From positions 1 through 64,000 of the forward strand of contig JAHHHI010000084.1 in NCBI GenBank assembly GCA_019359435.1: a stretch of 64,000 bases of DNA. The letters run 5' to 3'. This DNA is from Kaiparowitsia implicata GSE-PSE-MK54-09C. GTDB taxonomy: Bacteria; Cyanobacteriota; Cyanobacteriia; Elainellales; Elainellaceae. Shown piece after piece: positions 39,271 through 48,541 of this stretch (position 1 is its first letter; every line of letters starts with the position of its first letter). The notes below the pieces were generated by a model. That model made no database searches and had not been told where the DNA came from. It saw only the letters and a list, made by a program, of their open reading frames with translations. Both the position numbers and the translations under genes were made by a program.

Positions 39271-40326
39271 GTGAACGTTAAGGTCTTCAAAATTCCGCAA
39301 GCTGGCCCGGATGATGTGAGCGGGTTGGCGGCATTCGTGCAAGCGGGCAAGCTAAACCCGGCTGCCATTGTGGCAATTTTGGGTAAAACCGAGGGCAACG
39401 GCTGCGTCAATGACTTTACCCGCGGGTTTGCGGTGCAAAGCCTCAAGACCTACCTCGCTCAGCACATTGGGGCCTCGGCTGCCCAGCGCATTATCTACGT
39501 CATGTCGGGCGGCACCGAGGGGGTTATCAGTCCCCATCTCACCGTATTTACTCGAGAAGACGCGGCCCCCGATGCAGCGCGAGATTGGGGATTGGTGTTG
39601 GGCGTTCATCACACCCGCGACTTTGCGCCAGCGGAGGTTGGCACGCTGGCAATGGTGCACGAGGTTGCCGCCGGTACAACGGCGGCGATCGCCCAAGCGG
39701 GTCTCACCCCAGAGCATGTGCATTTTGTTCAGGTCAAGTGTCCCTTGGTAACTGCCAGCCGCCGCGCTCAGGCGACAGAGTCCGCCGTCCTCAGCGACAG
39801 TTATAAATCAATGGCCTATTCTCGCGGCGCGTCGGCGCTGGGCGTGGCGATCGCCGTGGGCGAACTCTCCCCCGATGCGGTGACAGCCGACAGCATTTGT
39901 CAGAATGATGACCTTTACTCTGCTGTGGCGTCTGCCTCTGCCGGGGTGGAACTGCTCAACTGCGAAATTTTGGTGCTGGGCAATGCGCCCCACGCGGCTA
40001 GCGGGTTTGTCATCGGCCATAGCGTGATGCAGCACGCGCTGGATGTAGATGCAGTTCAGGCGGCGATCGCCCACACCCAGCAGCCGCTAGAGCGCATCAT
40101 CAACGTATTTGCCAAAGCCGAGGCCGATCCAAGGGGCACGATCCTCAACCGCCGTCACACCATGCTAGACGACTCAGATATTAGCCACACTCGCATGGCG
40201 CGGGCGGTTGTGGGCGCCGTGGTGGCCTCTGTCGTTGGCGACCCAATGGTGTATGTCTCAGGCGGCAGCGAACACCAGGGGCCGCCGGGGGGCGGGGCGA
40301 TCGCCGTCATTAGCCGCACCCGCTAG
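39271..40326 (+). CDS. Ring-opening amidohydrolase (cyanuric acid hydrolase/barbiturase family)
   Basis: Member of the AtzD/TrzD/Bar family, which opens cyanuric acid or barbiturate rings and is built from three similar domains. The 351-residue product shows the repeated Ser-Gly-Gly motifs: [16 protein letters not shown] near residue 80, and [18 protein letters not shown] near 330. [14 protein letters not shown] in the centre carries the catalytic-type Ser. Length matches. The start is GTG. Whether the substrate is cyanurate or barbiturate cannot be told. No triazine genes (atzA-F) are nearby. Its end overlaps the convergent next gene by four bases. Confidence 0.88.
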   Translation: MNVKVFKIPQAGPDDVSGLAAFVQAGKLNPAAIVAILGKTEGNGCVNDFTRGFAVQSLKTYLAQHIGASAAQRIIYVMSGGTEGVISPHLTVFTREDAAPDAARDWGLVLGVHHTRDFAPAEVGTLAMVHEVAAGTTAAIAQAGLTPEHVHFVQVKCPLVTASRRAQATESAVLSDSYKSMAYSRGASALGVAIAVGELSPDAVTADSICQNDDLYSAVASASAGVELLNCEILVLGNAPHAASGFVIGHSVMQHALDVDAVQAAIAHTQQPLERIINVFAKAEADPRGTILNRRHTMLDDSDISHTRMARAVVGAVVASVVGDPMVYVSGGSEHQGPPGGGAIAVISRTR

Positions 40327-40853
40327 CGGAACCCAGCGACAATTGCGCCGTTGGCGATCGCCACCACATCGTCTAGCCGCCCATCTTTGAGATACACGTT
40401 GTAAAGCACGCCCTGCACCTGCCAGGACATTAGCGCCGTGCAGCTCACACCGCAATAGTACTGATACTGGCCAGTCACGCCGTTTGCCAACTGCACCCAC
40501 TCAATAATTTCTCCGGGCACCACCAGCTCAGGGTCTTCAAACACGCCCCCCTGAAACGCAATCAGCCCGCCAAAGCTGCAGGCCGCTGCACCCCCACAGT
40601 CAGAGCGATAGTCAATATTTAGCGTGTATTCACTGGCGTTTCCGACTGCGCTGAAGTACAGCAAATCCGTCGTGCCTGGGATCACATCTGGCAGCATGAT
40701 GGGCAGACGCGTCTGCTGCCGCAGTTGGCTGGCCATCTGGTTGACGGGAACCCGCACATTTGCCACTGCTGGACGCGGACTCGCGGCGATCGCCCCCGCC
40801 ACTAATCCCACCACCATCGATCGAGCCATGACCTGCACCATGCCATTCATCAT
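40323..40853 (-). CDS. Secreted protein of unknown function
   Basis: A 176-residue protein with a signal peptide of about 31 residues ([15 protein letters not shown], cleavage near AVANV). The mature part has four Cys, probably disulphide-bonded ([11 protein letters not shown] and [11 protein letters not shown]), and short strands, suggesting a small beta-sandwich. No family is recognised. It lies tail-to-tail with the ring-opening hydrolase. Confidence 0.65.
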   Translation of the reverse strand: MMNGMVQVMARSMVVGLVAGAIAASPRPAVANVRVPVNQMASQLRQQTRLPIMLPDVIPGTTDLLYFSAVGNASEYTLNIDYRSDCGGAAACSFGGLIAFQGGVFEDPELVVPGEIIEWVQLANGVTGQYQYYCGVSCTALMSWQVQGVLYNVYLKDGRLDDVVAIANGAIVAGFR

Positions 40854-41043
40854 CGGTTTCTCCTAAAATCCGGCCCAGTTGCTCTACCCCTACCCGCCCA
40901 CGCCCCATATCCCAGTGGGATGGCCCAGTGGGATGGACTACAGCGTTAAGAGGCATCGTTCTAAGCATTCCCAAAATCGGTGGCTCGCAACAGGCATCAT
41001 CTCTACCCCCCAAGCCTGCAAGACCGATGATTCCACAACCGGA

Positions 41044-42849
41044 CTAAGGCTCAATTTGCAGCTCATACAGGTTCCACTGCGTGCCGCCCAGCGCCGAAAA
41101 CTGCACCCCTTTCACCGTATTGCGCACGGCAGACAGCGCCAACGGATTCACCAGGTAAATAAACGGCAGGTTTTCCTGCACGAGCTGCTGGGCTTCGCTA
41201 TAAATTTCGCGGCGGCGATCTTCGTCCAGTTCTTGACTCCCCCTGATGTAGAGATTGGCGATCGCCTGCTCCCAATCGTAGATGACCCGGCCCTCCAAAT
41301 CATTCGCCGACGGATTCTGGTTAAACACATGCAGCGTTCCATTAATTGACCAGATGTTGGCGCTAGAATTGGGCTCCACACCACCCCCCGTAAAGCCAAT
41401 GATGTGAGCATCCCAATCGAGCGTATCGTTGAGGCGGTTGACCAACGTGTTAAACGCCACCGGGCGAAAATCTACCGTGATGCCAATCTGCGCCAAGTCG
41501 CGCATAACTTGGGTGCCTAACGATTCACGAATATCGTTTCCGGCATTGGTAATCAGGTTAAAGCGCACCAAATTCCCGTCTGCATCCAGCAGTTGCCCTT
41601 GGTCATTGTACTGAAACCCAGCACTCAGCAGCAGTTCTCGGGCTAAGTCTGGATCATAGTCATACACTCGCAGCCCCTCTTCTGGCGAAAGATAGTAGGG
41701 CGTTTGCTTATAGATAGGAGAATCCTGCGGCTCGCCAATGCCCTGGTAAATGTTATTGAGCATTGCTTGGCGATTAATGGCATGGGCCACGGCCTGGCGA
41801 AACTCTAGGGTGTTAAACCAGCGCGATTTGATCGGGTTCACAACGGGCTGACCGTTGCGGCTGCCCTGGTTCAGATTAAAGCTGATGAACGAGGTTGCCA
41901 GAGCGGGGCCGCCGTCATAGATCTCAAAATTCCCGGCCTCTTCTTCTCGCTTAATCAAGGCAAAGTCGTTAGGGCTGACTCCAATAATATCCAACCCCCC
42001 CGAGCGAAATTGAATCAGCGAGGTATCGGCAGATTCCACAATCTGAATGACGATGCGCTCAATGTAGGGCTGGGGGTTGCCTTGCTGATCTTGCCGCCAG
42101 TAGTAAGGATTGCGATCGAGAATGATGCGTTCGCCTGTTTGGTAGGCCGTCAGACGAAAGGGGCCATTGCCGATGATGTCTTGGGGTGGGGTTTCGGTGC
42201 CCCACACGTTCAGAAACCGGGGATTACCATCGGCATCGGTAGAGTTGACGTAGGTTTGCAGCACATGCTGAGGAACAAGGTCAATGCTGCCAATGCTGCG
42301 CAACAGGGGCGCAAACGGTTCAGGTGACACGACCTGAAATCGGCGATCGTCCAATTTTGTAATGGTGGGGAACAGTCCCTGCTCCCCCACTCGCAGCACA
42401 TCGCGAGTGCTGCTGGGGATGCGGTCGTTGAAATAGACCTCATTAAAGCTAAAGATGACATCATCTACCGTCAGCGGCTCGCCATCAGACCAGCGCAAAT
42501 TTTCTCGTAGGGTGAAGACAATGGTCTGATTGTCGTCCGAGATCTCCCAGGATTCGGCAAGCCCTGGCTCGAGGTCTCCGGTGAGGCCGTTCTGGCTCAG
42601 CAGCCCGTCATACATATAGCCCAGCGCGGCATTAACTTCCCGCTGCATCACGGTATTAAAGGTTTTGGGATCGCTGAGCTCACTCACCACCAGTTGGGAA
42701 ATTTGAGCAGCCTCACTGCGCAGTAGGGCGGGACTGCATCCCTTAAGGGCGATCGCTCCCGCTATGATCATGACCGCCAGCACTAGCCAAGAGAGGAGCG
42801 ATCGCCAGCGACGCAGTGGGGAGAACGATTCAAACGCCATAGCTACCAT
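41044..42849 (-). CDS. Peptide/solute ABC-transporter binding lipoprotein (SBP family 5)
   Basis: A 601-residue extracytoplasmic binding protein. The N-terminal membrane segment ends in ALKGC (Cys38), a lipobox-like site, although Lys at -2 is unusual. The family 5 fold is shown by DPKTFNTVMQREVNAALGY, LAESWEISDDNQTIVFTLRE, LRWSDGEPLTVDDVIFSFNE and VAHAINRQAML. Such proteins feed di- or oligopeptide or nickel importers. No permease or ATPase genes are next to it, so it must share a transporter encoded elsewhere. The nearest upstream gene is divergent. Confidence 0.9.
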   Translation of the reverse strand: MVAMAFESFSPLRRWRSLLSWLVLAVMIIAGAIALKGCSPALLRSEAAQISQLVVSELSDPKTFNTVMQREVNAALGYMYDGLLSQNGLTGDLEPGLAESWEISDDNQTIVFTLRENLRWSDGEPLTVDDVIFSFNEVYFNDRIPSSTRDVLRVGEQGLFPTITKLDDRRFQVVSPEPFAPLLRSIGSIDLVPQHVLQTYVNSTDADGNPRFLNVWGTETPPQDIIGNGPFRLTAYQTGERIILDRNPYYWRQDQQGNPQPYIERIVIQIVESADTSLIQFRSGGLDIIGVSPNDFALIKREEEAGNFEIYDGGPALATSFISFNLNQGSRNGQPVVNPIKSRWFNTLEFRQAVAHAINRQAMLNNIYQGIGEPQDSPIYKQTPYYLSPEEGLRVYDYDPDLARELLLSAGFQYNDQGQLLDADGNLVRFNLITNAGNDIRESLGTQVMRDLAQIGITVDFRPVAFNTLVNRLNDTLDWDAHIIGFTGGGVEPNSSANIWSINGTLHVFNQNPSANDLEGRVIYDWEQAIANLYIRGSQELDEDRRREIYSEAQQLVQENLPFIYLVNPLALSAVRNTVKGVQFSALGGTQWNLYELQIEP

Positions 42850-43096
42850 CCATAAAATCCCATCGATACGATGCCGACCGACTTAGACTAGGCCCCAAGT
42901 CGAATTACTGTGGATCTTAGTCCAAATCCGCCGTGCTGGCAGCCGCTTGGCATTGGCCCATAGCTCGGCAGAAGCGCAACGCGATCGTTCTGTTCAGTTT
43001 TCTAAATTTCAGCTTGAATGAGTGATACCAATTGCGAAACCAGCGTTACTATAAGTGGACATTAGTGCACCCTGTCCTCCCAGATTGGATCTGTTG

Positions 43097-43636
43097 ATGA
43101 ATAACCCCACGCAAAATGGCACCAACAATGGGCAGCCGCCCACTCAGCCGCCCACACCCTCCCCAACGGTGCCGCTGACGGTGTACCGTGAGTTGGCCGC
43201 AGAGTTGCAGGCTACGAAAGCATTGATGGACTCGCTGCATCAGCAAAATCAGACGTTGACGCAGCAAAATCAACAGCTCCATCGAGAGCTAGAGCGAATC
43301 GGTCAGTCTGTCGTGTCGATTCAGCAGATTGCCTCGTCGCTCAGCCCTAACTGGGGCACCCCCACCGATGCCGATCGTATGGATGCAGAGGCGATCGCCG
43401 CTCGCATTCGCCCCGGAAATGCTAGGGGTCAGCAGCCTGGGCTAAACGGCAGCACAGCAGATGGGCTTTCATCCGATCTATTCACAGAGCAAGGCTCGTT
43501 ACCCCATAAATCCAATGCCAGCACCCCCAAGGATCTTAGTGGACTGTGGCTGTGGATGGTAATTCTGGGCATCATCGTGACAGCTTTTGCCGCTGGCTTT
43601 ATGTTTGTGCGGCCTCTGATTCCGGCCAATCGCTAA
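43097..43636 (+). CDS. Coiled-coil protein with C-terminal membrane helix
   Basis: From ATG 43097 the product is 179 residues. A Pro/Asn-rich start precedes a Gln-rich coiled coil (ATKALMDSLHQQNQTLTQQN), a linker, and a C-terminal membrane helix (LWLWMVILGIIVTAFAAGFM). The bulk should face the cytoplasm. The family is not named, but the layout is common in cyanobacteria. It stands alone. Confidence 0.65.
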   Translation: MNNPTQNGTNNGQPPTQPPTPSPTVPLTVYRELAAELQATKALMDSLHQQNQTLTQQNQQLHRELERIGQSVVSIQQIASSLSPNWGTPTDADRMDAEAIAARIRPGNARGQQPGLNGSTADGLSSDLFTEQGSLPHKSNASTPKDLSGLWLWMVILGIIVTAFAAGFMFVRPLIPANR

Positions 43637-43792
43637 ACATAACAGCCGTTAGGCTGATCGGAAGGCTGATTTCATAATCTGCACTAGCCAGTTAAAAAAA
43701 GGGGGAGGGATAGCATTGCCAACTCTTCTTCTTTTTAGCGCCTGTATCGATTAATACCAAGATTGTCAGTAACCTGATGTGAGTTTGATGGT

Positions 43793-43867
43793 GTTGGTTC
43801 AGCCCCGAGCGCAGTGCTGAACCAACGCTAAACTGTGTTGCCCATATCGCGGGCAGCATGGTTTTAG
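43793..43867. repeat. Dispersed repeat family B, copy 1
   Basis: Two hairpins in tandem. The first has perfect 11-bp arms GTTGGTTCAGC (43793-43803 and 43816-43826); the second is AAACTGTGTTGCCC with GGGCAGCATGGTTT. The second half resembles the sequences at 59890-59926 and 9112-9148. Confidence 0.7.
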
Positions 43868-43942
43868 GCCGTTGTTGAACCCACGTTCAAACGAGCAAGA
43901 CTGATGGGTTCTGCTCTTGACAATCAGCATTCTAGATAGGCC

Positions 43943-44752
43943 ATGATGAGGGCTGACCATCAACCCACGGTGTTACTACCGTCTCTATCCCTCTCTATGA
44001 AACTTCCAGCGTCTTGGGCATTGCCAGATCAGATTAAGAACCGCTTTGGGCAACGTAGCGTGGGCAAGCAACGGGCCATGATTGCTGACGGGCATTTGCT
44101 GCTGGTATTGCACAAAGCGCCAATGTTGGGCGATCGCACCCGCGAAGGCGCGCTCTTCTGGCGCAACCCCAACGGTGTGTGGGAAGCCAACGGCGGGAGC
44201 AGAGGGCTGCAACCGCTGATTCGCCATGTTGAAGCGTATAACGAGGCCGAGGAACAGTTGCGCGATCGCTACGATCAGGCGCAGATCGCCAGCGATTACT
44301 TTGCCATTTTGGAGGCGATCGCCCCCCTACGCCGCTCCGCCCTAAACCTGCACACAACCTTACAATCAGCCCGAGAAGGGATTCCGGGCGATCGCGACAT
44401 CATTGATTTGCGGGACTGGGCCTACGACATCCAGCGCGGGCTAGACCTGCTGTATGAAAACACTAAAAATGCACTGGAATATGACATTGCTCAGCGGGCT
44501 GAAGATCAAGCGCGCCTGAGCCTGGATGCTGTGATTACCGCTCACCGCCTTAATGTATTAGTGGCAATTTTCTTTCCCCTCACTGCTTTGACAGCCATCT
44601 TCGGCATGAACATTACCAACGGGTTAGAACAACAGTCCGTCTTAGCCTTTTGGCTCATTACCGGAGTTGGCATCGCGGCAGGATGGACGGTACGTCAGTG
44701 GGTAGTCGCTGGCACTTGGCCTTGGAGAATGCGCGCTACTCCAAAAAGCTAA
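43943..44752 (+). CDS. CorA-like magnesium transporter family protein
   Basis: A 269-residue protein with a helical cytoplasmic part and two C-terminal membrane helices. The first ends in the CorA signature GMN (LTALTAIFGMNI, near residue 221). Preceding helix features fit CorA: RLNVLVAIFFPLTALTAIF. The family usually has about 310-350 residues, so the N-terminal domain is short. Divalent-cation transport is likely but selectivity is unproven. The start could be one of several ATGs (43943, 43946 or 43997). Confidence 0.75.
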   Translation: MMRADHQPTVLLPSLSLSMKLPASWALPDQIKNRFGQRSVGKQRAMIADGHLLLVLHKAPMLGDRTREGALFWRNPNGVWEANGGSRGLQPLIRHVEAYNEAEEQLRDRYDQAQIASDYFAILEAIAPLRRSALNLHTTLQSAREGIPGDRDIIDLRDWAYDIQRGLDLLYENTKNALEYDIAQRAEDQARLSLDAVITAHRLNVLVAIFFPLTALTAIFGMNITNGLEQQSVLAFWLITGVGIAAGWTVRQWVVAGTWPWRMRATPKS

Positions 44753-44918
44753 GGGGCCACTTGCTGACGCCATAGTTTATGCCCTGAGCCAGTATCGCAG
44801 CTAGGCCCCGCCGGATTATGTTGAGGGTTAGCGGTAACGTGAAGCACAACAATAAGGGTAGTCGTGTCAACATTTGGCTAATCTCTTACCTAGAACGCTG
44901 ACGCAATGCACAGGTGAT

Positions 44919-45785
44919 ATGGATATCGAACAGTTTATTGTCAAACCCAGCAAAGGCATTCAGCTTAAGGATTTTGATCCCGGGTTTACGGGCAAGTATA
45001 AGAAAAAAGACGCTAAAACGTTGCTGCAAGAGGGAATCGACCAGCTTGCTGAAGATCAAGCCAAACTCTATGCGCAGAATACCTATTCTCTGCTCATACT
45101 GTTTCAGGCGATGGATGCTGCAGGTAAAGACAGCACCATTAAGCATGTGATGTCGGGCATTAATCCTCAGGGATGCCAGGTTTATAGCTTCAAAGCGCCG
45201 TCCTCTAAAGAGCGCGACCATGACTATTTATGGCGCTCGATGAAAGCGCTGCCTGAGCGGGGCCGGATTGGCATCCACAACCGCTCTTACTATGAAGAAG
45301 TGCTCGTTGTGCGGGTGCATCCCAATATCCTAGCGAGTCAGCAGCTTCCAGATGCAATCAAAAACAGCCCCAACATTTGGCAGCAGCGCTTTGAAGAAAT
45401 CAATCATTTTGAGAAGTACTTAGTGAACAATGGAATTATTGTTTTGAAGTTTTTTCTGAACGTATCCAAAGATGAGCAAAAGGAGCGATTTATTGATCGC
45501 ATTGATAGGCCAGAAAAGAACTGGAAATTTTCAGTGCAGGATGTAAAAGAGCGCGCGTATTGGGATGACTATATGAACGCCTATGAGGATATGTTTCAGC
45601 ACACTAGCACTGACTGGGCACCCTGGCATATCATTCCTGCTGATCACAAGTGGTATACACGATTGGCCGTGAGTCAGGTGGTTTGCCAACGGCTCGAAGC
45701 CTTGAATCTGCGTTATCCCGAGGTTAGTGACGAGCGCCGTCAAGAGCTAGTAGAAGACAAAAAACTGCTGGAGAATGAGGCTTAG
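44919..45785 (+). CDS. ppk2: Polyphosphate kinase 2 family protein
   Basis: Uses polyphosphate to phosphorylate nucleotides. From ATG 44919 the product has 288 residues. It shows the Walker A MDAAGKDSTIKHVMSGINPQ (near residue 65) and the Walker B-type motif GIHNRSYYEEVLVVRVHP, which points to class III PPK2 (AMP and ADP phosphorylation). WKFSVQDVKERAYWDDYM and WAPWHIIPADHKWYTRL follow. Class assignment is from recalled motifs. It is preceded by a CorA-like gene with a 166-base gap, so it is probably transcribed alone. Confidence 0.88.
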   Translation: MDIEQFIVKPSKGIQLKDFDPGFTGKYKKKDAKTLLQEGIDQLAEDQAKLYAQNTYSLLILFQAMDAAGKDSTIKHVMSGINPQGCQVYSFKAPSSKERDHDYLWRSMKALPERGRIGIHNRSYYEEVLVVRVHPNILASQQLPDAIKNSPNIWQQRFEEINHFEKYLVNNGIIVLKFFLNVSKDEQKERFIDRIDRPEKNWKFSVQDVKERAYWDDYMNAYEDMFQHTSTDWAPWHIIPADHKWYTRLAVSQVVCQRLEALNLRYPEVSDERRQELVEDKKLLENEA

Positions 45786-45840
45786 TTTTGATTCGACACC
45801 CAGCGACGATTCAGCTCAACTCAACGTTTTCAGCGTTAAA

Positions 45841-45867
45841 AGATACTCCTCTATTTTTCGAGTATCT
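45841..45867. terminator. Hairpin between ppk2 and convergent small gene
   Basis: AGATACTC / GAGTATCT arms with an 11-base T-rich loop, placed between two gene ends. Confidence 0.6.
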
Positions 45868-45899
45868 CTTCACGAATCATTCTGAATCGCTATGTCGGC

Positions 45900-46103
45900 T
45901 TAATCTACTAGCTTCAGATGGCCAGTGCGGAGTTCATCTAGAATGCGGTTGATTTGTCGGCGCAGGTCGTCGCCTACTTGCTGACTAGAGAGCAATGCCG
46001 AAGTCAAGATTAAATGATCTTTGCGGCTCATCTGCTTACTTTGGGTAATTCGTTCGAGCACGGAAACCAGCGCAACTGGCTTGCGAGGTGTGAACCTAAT
46101 CAT
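45900..46103 (-). CDS. Small conserved cyanobacterial protein
   Basis: A 67-residue basic protein. The C-terminal part (LILTSALLSSQQ, DDLRRQINRILDELR, TGHLKLVD) matches a pattern I recall from small conserved proteins of filamentous cyanobacteria, with the INRI.D.L.TG.LKLVD ending. No function is known. It is convergent with ppk2 and lies after the hairpin. Confidence 0.65.
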   Translation of the reverse strand: MIRFTPRKPVALVSVLERITQSKQMSRKDHLILTSALLSSQQVGDDLRRQINRILDELRTGHLKLVD

Positions 46104-46466
46104 GACTGTAAATCCTAAAATCCTAAATTATGTAGACAACCCTAATGCAGCCGATTGAGGGGAAAAGACGGCGATCGCACTGGGCCTCAACACCATGACC
46201 GAAGCAACCAAGACTCAGGTCAGCTGTTGGAGACGCTCAGCGAATCCATTCGTCTTAACGGGCAATTTGGGGGTCTTATGGCTTGTTAATCGAGTACCTT
46301 CTATTCTCGCTCACGGGCTATGGGCTGGGAAAAAGCTTTCGCGAGGACTTGATGAAGGCTGCATAAAGGGTTAGAACCTTGAGCACAGCCTGCGGGGGCA
46401 GATGGTGCTAGGTTGCCCAAATTACTGGTTTAGAATTTACGTAATTCAACGAGTTTTTGGGAATCT
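46104..46466. other. Spacer before gloB
   Basis: 363 bases without a gene; it contains the divergent promoters of the small protein and gloB. No distinct operator was seen. Confidence 0.5.
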
Positions 46467-47240
46467 ATGCAGATTTATCGCCTACCGGCCCTGTCAGACA
46501 ACTATATTTTTCTTCTGCATGATCCAAAGCGGCAGGTGGCTGCAGTGGTAGACCCGGCAGAGGCAGAGCCGGTTTTGATTATGCTTCAGAACTTAGGCGC
46601 AACGTTGACTGCTATTTTTAATACCCACCACCATGGTGACCATGTGGGGGGGAATCGGACGTTATTGCAGCACTTTCCCCAGACGGTGGTCTATGGCGGA
46701 GCGGTAGATCAGGGTCGGATTCCAGGGCAGCAGGTGTTTTTACAGGGGGGCGATCGCCTGTCCTTTGCCGATCGCCACGCCACGGTGCTGTTTGTGCCGG
46801 GGCATACCCGCGCCCACATCGCCTACTACTTTGAATCTTCAGCCTCTGACGAACCCGGAGAGTTATTTTGTGGCGATACGCTATTCGCCGGGGGATGTGG
46901 GCGGCTGTTTGAGGGCACTCCTGGGCAGATGGTGCAGTCGTTGAGCCAGGTGCGATCGCTCCCCGATAACACCCGCATTTGGTGCGCTCACGAGTATACG
47001 TTAAACAACCTGCGGTTCGCCCACAGCATCGAGCCAGACAACGAAGCGCTAACGCAGCGGCTAGCCACAGTCCAGCAGCAGCGACAGCAGCAGGAACCGA
47101 CAGTGCCGTCTTGGTTAGGGATAGAGAAGCGCACCAACCCTTTTTTACGTTGGGATATCTCATCAATCCAAACTGCGATGCAAACTGCTGATCCCGTGCA
47201 GAGTTTTACACGGCTACGCGGCAAGAAAGACCAATGGTAA
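46467..47240 (+). CDS. gloB: Hydroxyacylglutathione hydrolase (glyoxalase II)
   Basis: Metallo-beta-lactamase-fold enzyme that hydrolyses S-lactoylglutathione in methylglyoxal detoxification. The 257-residue product carries the metal motif [11 protein letters not shown] near residue 52, [31 protein letters not shown] and [13 protein letters not shown]. The C-terminal NPFLRWD and [11 protein letters not shown] are typical of GloB. The start ATG lies after TTTGGGAATCT. Confidence 0.93.
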   Translation: MQIYRLPALSDNYIFLLHDPKRQVAAVVDPAEAEPVLIMLQNLGATLTAIFNTHHHGDHVGGNRTLLQHFPQTVVYGGAVDQGRIPGQQVFLQGGDRLSFADRHATVLFVPGHTRAHIAYYFESSASDEPGELFCGDTLFAGGCGRLFEGTPGQMVQSLSQVRSLPDNTRIWCAHEYTLNNLRFAHSIEPDNEALTQRLATVQQQRQQQEPTVPSWLGIEKRTNPFLRWDISSIQTAMQTADPVQSFTRLRGKKDQW

Positions 47241-47329
47241 GGTGAGGTTTTCCGCCCTAACGGGGAAGATCAAGCTGTTGCATTCTCCCTATAATGTTTT
47301 GTAACAGAATGTTAACTTCGGAGTGAGTA

Positions 47330-48010
47330 ATGACCCAGCCAAGCTTAGCCCAGATCGCGTCTGATCTAGATAGCCCCAGTTCCAAAGTTCGGATGATTGC
47401 GCTGGCATCTCTGCGAGGTGTTGCTTCAGCAGAAGCCATGCCCCTAATCAAGAAAGTACTCAATGATGAGGTGTTGCAGATCCGTTCAATGGCTGTATTC
47501 GCTCTAGGGATCAAGGCAACAGATGAGTGTTATCCCCTTCTAATCAGCTTGCTAGAAACTGACCCTGACTATGGCATTCGTGCAGATGCGGCTGGAGCAT
47601 TAGGCTACCTAGAAGATGGGCGCGCGGTCGAGCCACTGATGCGCGCTTTCTACGAAGACACCAATTGGCTAGTGCGTTTTAGTGCGGCAGTTTCTCTAGG
47701 CAACCTCAAAGATCCTCGGGCCCGAGACGTGTTGATTCAGGCTCTAGATAGTGATGAAGAGGTAATGCAGCAGGCGGCGATCGCCGCGTTAGGAGAACTA
47801 AAGGCACTAGACGCTGTCGATGACATTTTGAGATTTGCTCAGTCACCGGACTGGTTGGTGCGGCAGCGCCTTGCAGAAGCACTAGGGAACTTGCCCACTC
47901 CTAAAAGTCTGTCAGCCTTAAATTATCTGTCTAAAGATAGTCACCCGCATGTGTCTATGGCAGCGGTTTTATCTATTGAAAAGTTGCAGCTTGCTACCAG
48001 CAACATCTAG
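47330..48010 (+). CDS. HEAT-repeat protein (phycobilin lyase/NblB-like)
   Basis: A 226-residue all-helical protein made of about six HEAT-type repeats, e.g. IRADAAGALGYLEDGRAVEP and VRFSAAVSLGNLKDPRARDV. Cyanobacterial proteins of this size and repeat style include NblB-like and CpcE-type factors acting on phycobilisomes. That link is inferred. GAGTGAG precedes the ATG. It stands 90 bases after gloB, so co-transcription is possible. Confidence 0.8.
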   Translation: MTQPSLAQIASDLDSPSSKVRMIALASLRGVASAEAMPLIKKVLNDEVLQIRSMAVFALGIKATDECYPLLISLLETDPDYGIRADAAGALGYLEDGRAVEPLMRAFYEDTNWLVRFSAAVSLGNLKDPRARDVLIQALDSDEEVMQQAAIAALGELKALDAVDDILRFAQSPDWLVRQRLAEALGNLPTPKSLSALNYLSKDSHPHVSMAAVLSIEKLQLATSNI

Positions 48011-48541
48011 ATGCGATTGGGCTTAACCCTTATAGGGATATTAGGCAGATATCTAAAGGAATGTCATGGTTTTATGGAGCGCAACCACTGGAGCCAAAAG
48101 CGGTATTGATCAAAGCTGGAACCCTTAAGGAGATTTCTAGAAAAGAAGATACCAGCTTCAATCCAGCGACCATGCCGCTGTAGGGTGGGCAATGCCCACC
48201 ATTTGGGAAACTACTTTCCAGAAGTCGCCTAAGCAAAGCAAGGCAATGTCTCACAATCAATGCCTTACTTATCGAGCATTATTGCGCCGCGCTTCTGTTG
48301 CAATCTGGATGTCATTAGATATGTCATCTGCCACCTATCCAACCGTGATACGTGGATTCAATAGCTAATAAGTTGAGGATTGCTGACGACTGTGATTAGG
48401 TCTGCTTGGTTTAGGCATATGGAGATTGTCCAGCTATTTATGGTTATTTCCTGACATATCCACTCGACAGAATTGCAAAACCCACACTAGACTTAGGAAT
48501 TAACTGCATCGCTGAATACAAAACCATATCCCTGCTGAATT
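48011..48541. other. Spacer HEAT-repeat gene / ilvB
   Basis: 531 bases with no credible gene. A short palindrome GGTGGGCAATGCCCACC lies at 48184-48200, within a TAGGGTGGGCAATGCCCACC string that I recall as common in cyanobacterial spacers. Confidence 0.5.
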
